Below are positions 33,478 through 43,949 of a stretch of 64,000 nt of DNA, in pieces. A program made the position numbers and the translations under genes. Below the pieces are notes generated by a model. It was not told the origin of the DNA. It made no database searches and saw only the letters and a program-made list of their open reading frames with translations. Position 1 is the first letter of the stretch. The number at the start of each line of letters is the position of its first letter. This DNA comes from Phoronis australis (lineage: Eukaryota > Phoronida > Phoronidae), in NCBI GenBank assembly GCA_002633005.1, contig NMRA01000183.1, positions 76,426 through 140,425 on the forward strand. The letters run 5' to 3'.

Positions 33478-33677
33478 AACCCAAAACAGAAAGCAAGAAG
33501 CGTAAGAGGAAATCAAAGAGCTCGTCGTCAGCCAATGTAAGCGCATCTCCTGATGGGAGTGATGGGGAAGATGAGGCAGAAGATGTTGATGGTGATGATG
33601 AAGATGAAGGGGGTATTGATAATGAACACGAGGCCAAGAGCAGTGATAGTGACGGTGAAGAAGCTGAAGTGGAGGAG
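33478..33677 (+). CDS. DEK: DEK exon 6: Ser/Lys and acidic linker
   Basis: The acceptor is tgtgttag; phase 1 in, phase 0 out at GAG|gtgaga. It encodes KTESKKRKRKSKSSSSANVS, then a long Asp/Glu-rich, Ser-rich stretch. The KKRKRK cluster is a good nuclear-localisation candidate, and the acidic part corresponds to the linker acidic patches of vertebrate DEK (SSDEDEK and SSDDEDKESEEE) used in histone binding. The frame joins cleanly on both sides. Confidence 0.88.
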
Positions 33678-33825
33678 GTGAGACGACCTTTGCTCTTTGC
33701 ACTATAACCTCAGGTTTGTGCCCAGTGTCAGTGAGCATGATGGGTAACATAATATGTGCTTATATTGAGATGGGTCAACACTTTTGTATATGTCGAATAA
33801 AATGTGTGGTTTTTCAAGGTATCTT

Positions 33826-33925
33826 GTTTTTGCGCCTAGTATCTAGCNAATAAACAACCCTAGAAGGATACCGTATGCGGTGCAATTGTGGGCGCATTTC
33901 AACGCTCCACGTTGCTCTTGTTATT
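33826..33925 (+). repeat. CACCTAGTGG-family fragment abutting DEK exon 7
   Basis: The sequence gcgcctagtatctag, aaccctagaagg, then gggcgcatttcaacgctccacgttgctcttgtt matches 16133-16240 block for block (gcgccatctagtgg, aaccctaaaag, gggtgcatttcaacactccg). It runs into the pyrimidine tract and acceptor of exon 7. A single N lies at 33848. Confidence 0.65.
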
Positions 33926-33931
33926 ATTTAG

Positions 33932-34064
33932 CCTCAACCAAAAAAGCAGAAAGTTGAAACTCCCAAACGAGGAAGGCCAAAGAAGGATCAGTCGGCGAAA
34001 AAGGCCAAGGTTGCGAAGAAAGAGAAAAAGGAGAAAAAATCTGTGCCTCCAAAGAAAAGAAAAG
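33932..34064 (+). CDS. DEK: DEK exon 7: basic linker with an AT-hook
   Basis: Phase 0 in after ttatttag, phase 1 out at G|gttagt. The product is Lys-rich and contains PKRGRPKK, encoded at 33962-33985, a textbook AT-hook core (RGRP flanked by Lys) that inserts into the minor groove of AT-rich DNA. It corresponds to the basic KKTAKREKPKQK part of the human linker, where I recall no canonical AT-hook. The acceptor region appears to derive from a repeat (33826-33925). Confidence 0.9.
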
Positions 34065-34191
34065 GTTAGTACCTTCAGTTATTTATTACTTATGAATTAG
34101 CAACTCGTAATCCCAAAAATTCTGAATGAACAGTCATGTCTCTGTTGCCTTAGCGGGGTCCCTAATGGTCTTGTGCTGTGTTGCCTTGCAG

Positions 34192-34256
34192 TGAGTGTGA
34201 GTGAAGATAGTGACTCAGATGATGAACCGTTAGTGAAGAAAAAGTCTCCTCCTACA
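34192..34256 (+). CDS. DEK: DEK exon 8: acidic DDEPL segment
   Basis: Phase 1 in after ttgccttgcag, phase 0 out at ACA|gtgagt. It encodes VSVSEDSDSDDEPLVKKKSP and PT. Human DEK has SESEDSSDDEPLIKKLKKPPT here, so the casein-kinase-like acidic Ser stretch and DDEPL are conserved. It directly precedes the C-terminal domain. Confidence 0.93.
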
Positions 34257-34858
34257 GTGAGTAGCAACATTTGTTTAGTTGTGTCATCCAAGTAGAGAGA
34301 GCTAAGTATCAGATTTTTCTCTCTTATTTGCTTCATTTCGTTTTATTTCACTTGAGTATGGACAATTTATCTCTCGATTGAAAAAAAAAATTGACATATG
34401 TTTGGATTTTCATTCAAACTGTTTTTTATCAATAACTTATCCCTTTTGGGGAAAAAATTTGTTTTTTCCTCTGCTAATAAATGTACGTAACTGTTGTTTT
34501 GTTTACAAATTTGGCGAAATTAACTTCCGCTGGCCCTCTTCCTCAATGGAAACTGGAACGCTCAATACTCAGTTTTTAAGTTAGTGTATAAAGAATGCTC
34601 AATATTCAGTCTAAGTTTAACCTTTTGTTGAGTAGTCCTACATCTAAAGTATTCCTTTCGTTGTCTTGCACAAAAATAACAGCCAAAACAGTTATTCTAC
34701 AAGGATCAGTACAAATGATAAAAAAATTTACTGTTACTTTTTATAGTAGACTGCCGAAAATTGTCTGTGTTTTTGTTGATAAATTTGTCCGCCACATTGT
34801 GTTCTAAAGAATTAAGTTGTGTTGACCTTGACCTACCATCATTGTTGTTATTGTATAG

Positions 34859-35020
34859 GATGATGACTTGAGGGATGTGGTGAAGAAAATATTGGACGGC
34901 GCCAACCTCGAGGAGGTCACAATGAAGACTGTCCTTAAAAAGGTCTATGATAAATTCCCCGAGTACGACCTGGCAGACAGGAAAGACTTCATCAAAACAA
35001 CAGTGAAAGAGGTGAGCTGA
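34859..35020 (+). CDS. DEK: DEK exon 9: C-terminal DNA-binding and multimerisation domain
   Basis: After tattgtatag the exon encodes DDDLRDVVKKILDGANLEEV, then TMKTVLKKVYDKFPEYDLAD and RKDFIKTTVKE. This is the DEK C-terminal domain, a winged-helix-like fold that binds DNA and dimerises (human: LKETIKKLLASANLEEVTMKQICKKVYENYPTYDLTERKDFIKTTVKELIS). After KE the sequence is gtgagctga. It can be read through as VS-stop (35018-35020) or spliced at the strong donor after 35011 to a tiny exon encoding something like LIS, as in human DEK. I did not find that exon, so the end is uncertain by a few residues. Confidence 0.93.
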   Translation, partial: DDDLRDVVKKILDGANLEEVTMKTVLKKVYDKFPEYDLADRKDFIKTTVKEVS

Positions 35021-37289
35021 CTTAACCATTTAAGTATGCGGGTAATGTTATGGTAGGCTTAGTCACGCCCTCTTATGGTCATGCAGAAAACTAATGCTTG
35101 GGTGATCAACACACACAGAGTAAACCTGCTGTAACAGGTAGTATGAATGTAGTCCAGAGAATGTGTCAATGAACGAGCAGCACTCAGCAAGATCAGTGCT
35201 GTAACCAATCTCTCTGTTCATAGAATACTACACTGTATTGTCAGTGTGATTATCAACAGGTTGGTATGAGTGGTGCAATTAGATCTGTATCACAGTAATC
35301 CTCAACTAAAGCAGCTGCATAATTTTGGAATTCACGAGTGCCAGATATTTTTCTGAAATTCAGAACTTTTGTTGGGTTCAAAAGTCAAAGTTTAGTGGAA
35401 GCCAGTGGTAATTCAGAACAGTGTGTTGGTACATACCAGTCACACTAACGTATTTGCGATGATGGGAGATTTTTCATATAGTGAATCCCAGTTTGCTAAG
35501 TGCAGGATGGCCATTCCAGTTGAAAGACAGTGTGTGCTGCAACGCGATGTCGTAAGCTTCCTGAATCTTGTAATAACACCTGCGCCACTCTCTGATATTG
35601 TGTCACGGTTTAATATCACGTCAGGAAACTGATAGTATGTATTGGTTTGAGACTAAACTGTCTAGGAAATACACAAATAAGGTAACCTGATGGAAGCGAT
35701 CAGGAAGTCTAGTAGTTCAAGGAATTCTAATGTTGTTGTAAATTTAAATTAAGTAGGTTTCTCCTCACATGACACTATATGTGTGTTACTTAAAACATTT
35801 GTTCAATTATTGAATGGTCTGTTTATCATGAAGATTTTGTATAGTTTGTCATAAGGTGTAATGGTTACTATAGCAACTTGAATGGTGTGCAAACAAGCTG
35901 GTGAATGGTGTTCAAGATGCTTTGTCTGAAGTGCAGCAAAACAAATATCACACAGCTTCATAGGAAAACTTCAAAACGTTATATCAAATTCAAGTTGTCT
36001 TAAGTCCAAAATTCTAAGTCAAATAGATAACCTGCACATATACATGGTTGCAGCCATGACAAAGGCATGTAAGTAAACATCGGTGCTTTTAACAGCCAAA
36101 AAAGAAATGTACAGCACCACCTATAAATCAGGTGTTAAACTTCGCATACGAAGACTTGGTCAAACTGTGTGGATGACTCTTAAGCCACTAAATGTATGCG
36201 GGTAATTATCTGCACTTGGTGATGTGACAAACACAATACTAAAACAATAAATGAGAGAAACGGTTATATTTGCCATCTGAGAAAGGATTTTTGCAAAATT
36301 GAGAGCCTCCAGCAATAAAAAGAAGTGTTTTGGTGACCAACATGGCCATAGAAGTGAGGGTAGGACAAGGGGAAACTAACAAATATCTAAAAGACGGCTT
36401 AGTCATTCATCAAATAACTATAATCATGTGATTGCGAACACTGAATTGTTTTCCAGATCATATCCTGATCATCAGAAGTGTGATGAAGACCATCCAGTGT
36501 AGAATGGAACAGTGGATCTTTGCAAGATTTTAACGTCATCCAACACGAGCGTATCTTAATTGAGCCCCATGTTCATCAACTTGCCACAGTACCAGAGTTT
36601 TGGATTGTAGCAGTGTTGTCTGTTGTCTCTGTACTCACTGCTCGGTGAGGTTACCATGGCGATCATGGTTGACGTTGGGAGAATTGAAGGACGCAAATAA
36701 TCATGTTTTTGTGAGAATAGAGTCTTGTCTTTTCATAAAGTAAAGGTTAGTAGAATGAAGTGCCCATAGCACAGTTTTTCAGTTGCAAACGTCTACAAGC
36801 TTTTTGAAATCATGGGCTTACAATGCAATACTTATTGAGGGGTTATTAGTGGATAGAATTGATAGTGTTCGGTCAACTGTAAAAAACCACACTCGCACGT
36901 CAGATTCACCCGGAAGTAGATCTGTTGTACTGTGAAACTTTGTCCAAGATCAGACTTATGCACGTCCGTCTTATGTGAACTTTACTGTAGCATTCTTTCA
37001 TTTGCCCCGTGCAATTCTTGTGTGCATTTTCTGCACTGAACATGTTTATTTTATTTGAACTTCTCAAGAGGTCACTTTCACTCATGGTGTCCACGTTATC
37101 ACAGTCAATTCAATTTCTGGAGTGTGTGTCATGACAGGTGACTTAAAAAATAATTATTTAGTCGGAAATTTTGTCTCTTTCAAAAGAACGAAGTCTCTGA
37201 AAATACACCCATAGTTATTAACTGCTGAGATGCATTATTTGTTGGTCCAAGATGTTCTTATGGTTAAACTTTGTTCATTAATTATGAAG
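35021..37289. other. Downstream of the last recognised DEK exon
   Basis: No conserved frame and no repeat pair recognised. It should hold the DEK 3' UTR, or an intron before a tiny last exon. Short frames such as 35405-35632 lack splice support. Confidence 0.5.
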
Positions 37290-37612
37290 TGGGGAGCAGT
37301 GGCGGATTGAAGGGGGGAGAGCATGGCCCCCCCTAAAATTCTCCCAGATACCATTTGGAAGTTTGGGGTACGAATTGCTGAGTAGCACATATGTGCACGC
37401 AGGGGGTGCTCCGGGCCCATATGCACAATGCATAGGCCTTGAACAAACCCCGTTTACCGTTTTTTTTTTTTACTAAGAAGATCCACAAACCCAAAAATTC
37501 GAAACCTCTGCATCTCCTACCTTGTGGGCTGGGTGCGCTTGCGCGTGTGGCGAAATTCCAATTATTCCTATGCCCTGCCCCCCCCCATTCAAAATCCTGG
37601 AGCTGCCCCTGG
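37290..37612 (+). repeat. Interspersed repeat, family A (copy 3)
   Basis: Starts ggcggattgaaggggggag and includes ccctaaaattctcccagata, gaacaaaccccgtttaccgt and a T run, ending in ccattcaaaatcctggagct. The longest copy in the window of the unit also seen at 6003-6260. Confidence 0.7.
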
Positions 37613-38483
37613 GGAGTGCAAGTTCCTACCTTAAGTCTTAATTCACTCTTCATGAAACATACCTGTGCTTTGGCTTGTACTTCAAGAGAGACGAGAAAAT
37701 GGACATTGCGCAGAACTGGGGCTATAAACCAAAGTCTCATAATATTAGCTAATGCTGTGCTCTTATTGATATGACGCTGATTGGCAAGCAAGACTCTTAC
37801 CACATCTAGGGAAGGCAGGATTACAAAAGGCTTTCTGGCATGAAGGGTGTTGGGACACTTGACACTCTTTAAGACATGTCATTGTTTTCAAGTGTCTAGA
37901 AGAGTGTGTTTGTGGGTCTTGTCCTATTGGTGTCTACTAAAAAAGTCTGTCCTGATTTAAGTTGCATTCCACTTCGCCACTGTATAAAATGTAAAATTTT
38001 TAATTATTTGAATTATGCTGTTGTGTCGATTACATTCTATTTCCCTATACATTTCTATTCTACCCATTATCTTTCAAAAACAACACCCTAGTTACCTAAC
38101 GTTGGTTGTTAACTGTTTACCATTTTCAAGTCTTGAAAATTATGTCCCTCTAGTTGCATTCATTGTGGACCCTAGCTGCTACTTTCAGATTTGCTGTTTT
38201 ATACACAATAGTTATAAACTTTGTGGTTTACATGCTTTGCATGCAATGTGCTATCCCCATTAATTATGCACAATGCTTTACTGCCAGTACAAGTACTGGT
38301 CTGTCTAGAGTCTATTGATGTTGTGAGAATTATTGGGCCTTTCATCTCTTTATTCAAGATATTTTATCTCGCCAGTGTTTTAGCTTCCTTTTATTATTAC
38401 CCCATGCCACTGTTGCTGTAAATAGTTGTACTTGTTGTAAGATTGTATGATTTGGTGACAACTTGTAGAAAATGTGTAGCTGC

Positions 38484-38489
38484 AATAAA
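38484..38489 (+). terminator. Candidate polyadenylation signal, possibly of DEK
   Basis: AATAAA occurs in gctgcaataaatttattgc, followed by T-rich sequence. It is a plausible plus-strand poly(A) signal about 3.5 kb past the last recognised DEK exon. It would belong to DEK only if a small final exon lies between; nothing in the sequence proves the link. Confidence 0.25.
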
Positions 38490-38564
38490 TTTATTGCTAA
38501 TCATTTTTAATTCCTCTTTTATTTCATTTTAAGGCAAATAGAATTTTTTGTTGTTGTTGTTATT

Positions 38565-38720
38565 GCGGTGTAGTCATATTTTGGGATAGATTCGACCACT
38601 GGTATGCCCCTAGTGGCAATTTCTATTCGTTTACGTTATCCTCCGTACTCTGGCGCCACCTAGTGGCTGCTGGGTTTTTTGTGTCTATATATCTATCAAG
38701 TTTGTGGATGGACTTTCATG
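38565..38720 (+). repeat. Isolated CACCTAGTGG-family fragment
   Basis: Contains gattcgaccactggtatgcc, cctagtggcaatttctattc and a perfect CTCF-like core gcgccacctagtgg at 38653-38666, as in the intron 1 array. It lies 80 bp past the AATAAA at 38484. Confidence 0.65.
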
Positions 38721-40079
38721 AAAATTAGTAAATAGGTTTTCACTGAGGCGACGAGACTTTCCCATTTTGAATACATTCAACATCCTGTATCCCTTTGTAG
38801 CATTTATGTTTTGTGTCGATTTTTGTGTTCCTCTTAGTCCGCGAAAGTGCTTAAAGTGTGATAAAGCCAAACAGCATAGCTGGTTATGGTCTTTTCTTTT
38901 GAAAAACCGACTCCGTGTGGTATTTTTTTAGTTGCTCGTCTTTTTCAGAAAAGCCAATTCACTTATGACGACCAAAAACGATGCGGTTCTCTCGTCACCT
39001 GCCAAATGATTGCTTACTGTCAGTTGCCAGCCTGCCTTGCGAACGTTTTTGTCTTTGTTCAGCCTGGGGTCACAGTGTTATTGCACGATTTCTCGCCATT
39101 ACCCTAATACAAACACATGCTTCTAATCACTTGAATCTGGCCCTAGGTCTGAGGTACTATCCGCGCGTGTGTGGAGTTCTGTAAAGTTTGTACCGCGGGC
39201 TTGGTGTTTGCTGGCCAGTGACTGGGATTTAGGGAATTGTTGGTGGAATTCTGAGGGGCGGCCATCATGAACTCGATAACCCCCTCTACCGTCGAGGAAC
39301 TTATCCACGAAGGCGGGTCCCTCATATAGGCTGGTCTTAGTTCGTAGCAAAGGCATAGCACTGTTGCAAACGTTATCGTGCAGAGTGTACACTTCTTTTT
39401 ATAAACTATTTAAAATAATTCAGGCTTGTCATCTCGTGTTAGTTTCCAAATCAGAAATCTTATTAATTTTATAGAGATATGTTACTTAAACCAAGTTCTT
39501 GGCCTGGAGGCGGTGTTTATTCACTTATGTTGACGAAGTGGTTCTCATGGTCGGCATTGTTTTTGGGGAATACATTTTGACGCGGCATAATCATGCTAAA
39601 AGGATTGCGGTGTGTCCATTCAACCGATGTGGCACATCGCAGAAAGTTGGTATTACGATGTAAAACGATCACATCCAACAACAACGTTGCTATTCCACAA
39701 TGACATCTCGCAGACGTTGTATCAACTGCGTTTATGGGGCGTTTTTCGCACAGCGCTTAACACTCGTCTACAACCAACCTCAGTAAATGGAAATCTCCTA
39801 GGGAAAAAAAGTCTTCCAAATGAATATTTGGATACTTCATAAACGTGCTTGTCGGAAATGAAAACAGTTAAAAATTGACATTTACATATCGTTTGTTCCA
39901 GCATATGGAGCTCACTGTTCTACGTGGTCGTTAAGACCTGCGTTACTGCGTGTAGATTTATTTGATTAAAACCCCTGTTCTTGAGAGCTCGGCAAACAAG
40001 AACTCAGTCGCGTAATAAACATTTCATCGCTTCCTGGCTACTTCCAGAAGTTGAACCAGTTTTGTCGGTAATCGCTTCA
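38721..40079. other. Spacer downstream of the KCNE-like gene
   Basis: No exon is established. On the minus strand this follows the KCNE-like stop, so it may hold that gene's 3' UTR. A minus-strand frame at 39123-39392 (FVDKFLDGRGGYRVHDGRPS) looks slightly coding-like but has no splice support. Confidence 0.4.
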
Positions 40080-40508
40080 TCACATTTCAGCCACATCGTT
40101 GCTAATAGAGAGTGTTGCGGCAATATCGCATTTTGTGCGAGGCGATGCCACTTGGGTGTATGTAGGAAGGCAACGCCTGATCCTTTCAACGGCTTGCAGG
40201 TTTTGGAATTTGGAATCTTCAAAATTTTCCCGCTTCACGAATTCGTTGTAGTCATGATCTAAGTTTGCCTCTTGTCTTTCTCGCCTGATGTATTTTACCA
40301 TTAATATGACTAGAAAGAATGCGTATAGAAAAAGGACAACCACGATGTACCAAACTGCGCCCGGGTCACTTTGAGGGGGTGCTTCGGTATGAGTTTCTAA
40401 AAGTGAAGTGTTCATAACCCGATCGTGAATACGATCAACTTTCTTGATCAGTTCGCCGAGACAGTCCAAAGTAGCATTAGCTTTTCCTACGCGGCCCTTG
40501 TCGCCCAT
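40080..40508 (-). CDS. KCNE-like single-pass membrane protein (potassium-channel beta subunit candidate)
   Basis: A complete single-exon frame of 142 residues. KCNE proteins are small type I membrane proteins that assemble with voltage-gated K+ channels and alter gating. Seen here: two N-glycosylation sequons in the N-terminal part (N11-A-T, N33-T-S), one hydrophobic helix at about 52-74 (VWYIVVVLFLYAFFLVILMV), then basic KYIRRERQEA, D-H-D-Y-NEF and SKFQNLQAVE. KCNE family members are of similar size and show the same order: sequon, lone helix, a Y-x-(K/R)SK(K/R)-E stretch, D-P-(Y/F)--Y and a charged tail. The usual intronless coding region of KCNE genes also fits. The D-P dipeptide is D-H here. 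Assignment rests on pattern; another small single-pass protein is possible. Confidence 0.55.
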   Translation of the reverse strand: MGDKGRVGKANATLDCLGELIKKVDRIHDRVMNTSLLETHTEAPPQSDPGAVWYIVVVLFLYAFFLVILMVKYIRRERQEANLDHDYNEFVKRENFEDSKFQNLQAVERIRRCLPTYTQVASPRTKCDIAATLSISNDVAEM

Positions 40509-40770
40509 TTCGCACCCCTGTGATTCCTATCTGTGCCGCCGGAGCACCTGTACGCCACAACTCTTGGTTACCGCAACGCCTTATTGATTTTAATTCACGA
40601 AAAACAATATTCTCCCTACAATGGTTCAACACACACCGAATTGGTCCGCAATGGTTCGCTTAAGACTGCATGTCTCACAAACTGAGCCACGGCCGTTGAT
40701 CCTTGAAGCTTTGCCAATTTCCTCCTTTGCTCGTGTTTAGTATACAACTCACAAGTCGTTTCAGGCTTAC

Positions 40771-40870
40771 CTTGGTTGTGCACCTTGATTGTCAGCTCCA
40801 ACGCCAACAGTTTTTCCGTAGAATGGACAACGGATGACACGGTTTTGACGAAATAATTAGTGACAGGAAG
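40771..40870 (-). CDS. Candidate internal exon of an unknown minus-strand gene
   Basis: Between a strong acceptor (gttttgttcag) and donor (CAAG|gtaagc), both read on the minus strand, 100 bases encode LPVTNYFVKTVSSVVHSTEK, LLALELTIKVHNQ with phase 0 in and phase 1 out. No partner exon was found, and it does not join the KCNE-like frame downstream in phase. Family not recognised. Confidence 0.35.
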
Positions 40871-42919
40871 CTGAACAAAACTTGAGCTTACTCTTTACGT
40901 AGAAATCCATACGCTCCTGTGGCGTTAACTTTGGTTGGCGTTATTGTGTGTCCATCACGGCCTTTGCGCACTAAGAATCTGCACGTCGTTAAACGACCTG
41001 CATACTACTTGTACAAGTCAATGTATTGTGCTCCAGTTAACATCGATTGTATATAGATATACGAGTAAATAACTAAACGCGGGAAATAATTAGAAATTCC
41101 CCGGTGTCTCCTGGCGCAAAACGCTTGCTGTATGCACCGTGCACATGCCGTGCGGCAGTTAGTCTGCATTCAATAGCACACCCACGCCACTCTCTCTACA
41201 TATATCTGTACGCACCATGTTCGCTCTGAGAAGACGACACAGTCTCGTTTCGATTTTCTAATTTATATTTGCACTTTCCAGAGCTGATAAAATATACATG
41301 TAACCTAGATGTATTGTGACACGTTGTAAAAGAGCACTGACTAGCTGCTGACTGATAATGAGACGAAATGCGAAAAGGCTATGTAAACTTAAATTAACGC
41401 ACTGTGGCTTCGGCGTAACCATTTTATTTACATGGTAAATGTTGATACACAATATTCGGTGCATGTCTTAATTATGCAAGGCTGTAATGCCCGTATTGCA
41501 TGTCAATAATTCTACGACGGTTGGCTTTCCTCATTGTCCAAATGCTGGTATATGACTCTTGATAATTGAGAAATTGTGTTACACGTCCAGCAGAATTAAT
41601 GAAGCAGAATAATAGCCACTTTATAGGTTATAAAAGTCACATTTCTTGTCTCAAAAACCTAACCAGATGCACATCCCACGTCGTAAATATTGTATTTAAA
41701 ATTTCGAAACGAAAATTAAAAAATCGTGTGCCAAATCTTGTGCTAACGGGATTTGCACCCAATAGGACGAGAAGGCGGGCACTGTTTACTCCAAGGTATC
41801 CAGTGAATTCATCGGCATATCAAAGGCTTGATGGTGCCGTCACGAAGTGAGCTGGTCGCTATGCATGGGCTTGACTGGACGGGTTGAATGAGATAATTGC
41901 GACCGTAAACCAACTCGCCTGTTTAGCGTACGAGTTTTAAAGTCTAAAAACGAACAACAAGTAAAGCAAATGACAAGCATGACTGTTTTAAAATTGAAAA
42001 ATAGATAGAAGCCATCTTTTAATTGTTTTAATCGACGTTAATAAGAGAACATAGCCAATAGGTTTTCATCAGCATCGCGGCTAAGCCACAACCATTAATT
42101 TATGTATCGATTACGGCGGGTTAGTCACAATCTGACTTAGACTCGCATAGGCGTTGGGCTAACAAAACCCCAAATGTTAGCGCTGTAGTTGTCTCATGAC
42201 TATTGTCCCCACCATGTTTATAGTGGCATGTTTTGATTGCATCGTAATTTTGCGCCTGGTTACACAAGTTAATCGCCAAAGATCGATAACTTCAGATGAA
42301 ACTGGACAGTTTCTTTTAAGGTGTCGAACCGGCCGAGTATCCCACACTCGACCCAGGAGGTTGTCAGGTTAGGAGTCTTTTCATGGTCATGGGAGTGCGC
42401 CATACAACGAACACACTGCAGCAACTTCAACCCCATTTGAGATCCAACCCGGCAAACAACTCAAGGAGAGTTCGGTCCAAGTCAGCTGTCTTGTTAAGAA
42501 TTGGCGGTCAACAGAGGAAGAGGCGGGTCAGGGTTCGGGCTGAAGGGAGCTACACGTATAATCACAATTTTGGGCTTATTCAGCCGTGTCACTAGCTGGC
42601 TGCGGAAATGTCATATGTTGTCCATTAATTAAGTTGTTGCCCCATATCTTGACTAAATCCGCGTGTGCTGATTTTCTGCGATATCAAGATTGTTGAAATA
42701 GCATAGAAATTCATTACAAAAACATGACGTTGCACTTTATTAAAAAAAAACTTCAGTTTGCCGGTAAAAATAGGCTCATGTAACAACAAGTGTTCGATGA
42801 GGGTGGTCAGTTGAACTGGTGTGCATGAGTACACTTTGGCATTGTATGGATAATCACATTTAATAACATCGCTGGTTGGCCGCTGGGTGAAAAGTGTCGT
42901 CAATAAAATACCCTCAAGT
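40871..42919. other. Non-coding stretch, one old repeat
   Basis: Bases 41566-41780 resemble 61255-61480 (agcagaattaat, aaaagtcacatttcttg, tttcgaaacgaaaattaaaa), so they are copies of a dispersed repeat. Nothing else is recognised. Confidence 0.4.
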
Positions 42920-43534
42920 AAATTACGCCCGTGTTTTGCGAGCGTGAATTACGACCCTACATCGCGATCGTAACATACGAGCGTAAAATGTGAACCTGTA
43001 ATACGAGGATCAAAGTCCAAGATTACAATTCCGAGCGTAAGATTGGGCGTTATTTACAACCCTAGAAAAAATGTTCAAATTCGGCTAACTTCGGAACATC
43101 ACATCTCAGAAATGGCTGATTAGATTCATATCAAACCTTTAGATACTATGCTTTGCGCAATGTTCTCGACAAGCCTGATCCATTTTTGCATGTGAGGCTA
43201 ACAAAAATAGGACTTTTTATGATTTTTATGAAATAATGAAGTGGCATGAAACGAAAATTTTAGCAAAGTTTTTGAAACTTTATCTTAGACAATTTTATCT
43301 TAGACATGTACTTGAAATGAAATTTGGTCATGACATTGATGTCATTGTTTGGTTATGAATTTTCTTTTTGCTGAATTTTACCGTTAAAAGACATGGTTTC
43401 TAGATTCCAGTGTAGTTTTCGGATAGTACGAAGTCGAAAATCAAATTCTTCAGAATTTCTAACTACAGAAAATTGAAATAATTTCGTTGAGTTAAATTCT
43501 GTAGTTATTTCACTAAGTGCACAGACTTGTGGGT

Positions 43535-43609
43535 AATTAATAAGGTCTTAGTAAGCTTTAATTAATAAGGTCTTAGTAAGCTTTAATTAATAAGGTCTTA
43601 GTAAACTTT
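43535..43609 (+). repeat. 25-bp tandem repeat, 3 copies
   Basis: Unit aattaataaggtcttagtaa + gcttt, repeated three times without interruption; the last copy has one substitution. Confidence 0.95.
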
Positions 43610-43772
43610 AAATAAAATTATACGCACGTCTCCACGATTTACGCTCATCGTTTAACGAGCGTGATAAGCGAGCATTATTTTACCGGCGTACAACTTTTTC
43701 TGATGTCAGGCATTATCTGTATCCTATTCTTTCACTGGAGATAATAATTACACTCGTAAAACATAGACGTGA

Positions 43773-43949
43773 AATTTGTCTTTACCCCCTTAATTTGTCT
43801 TTACCCCCTTAATTTGTCTTTACCCCCTTAATTTGTCTTTACCCCCTTAATTTGTCTTTACTCCCTTAATTTGTCTTTACTCCCTTAATTTGTCTTTATC
43901 CCCTTAATTTGTCTTTACCCCCTTAATTTTTCTTTACTCCCTTAATTTG
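43773..43949 (+). repeat. 19-bp tandem repeat, about 9 copies
   Basis: Unit aatttgtctttaccccctt repeated about nine times, with c/t changes in the C run in the later copies. One strand is strongly pyrimidine-rich. Confidence 0.97.

Larger units (their letters stand above)
8188..35020 (+). other. DEK: DEK gene, whole coding locus (9 coding exons)
   Basis: This entry spans the DEK locus; exons are listed separately. DEK is a nuclear chromatin protein that binds DNA by structure, acts as a histone chaperone and takes part in replication, transcription and splicing. Exons at 8188-8419, 18116-18268, 21871-21947, 26417-26511, 29722-29864, 33478-33677, 33932-34064, 34192-34256 and 34859-35011 join without a frame break at GT-AG boundaries, giving 417 codons, or 419 if the last exon reads on to the stop at 35018-35020. 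Human DEK has 375 residues. The order matches human DEK: acidic N-terminus, GKRE-K-ER motif, SAP-containing core, acidic/basic linker, C-terminal domain. Non-coding 5' exons were not found, and the true start may lie upstream. Confidence 0.93.

Noticed and set aside
37333-37803. A 156-codon minus-strand frame
   Set aside because: It runs through a family A repeat with a poly-T tract, and the composition is repeat-driven.
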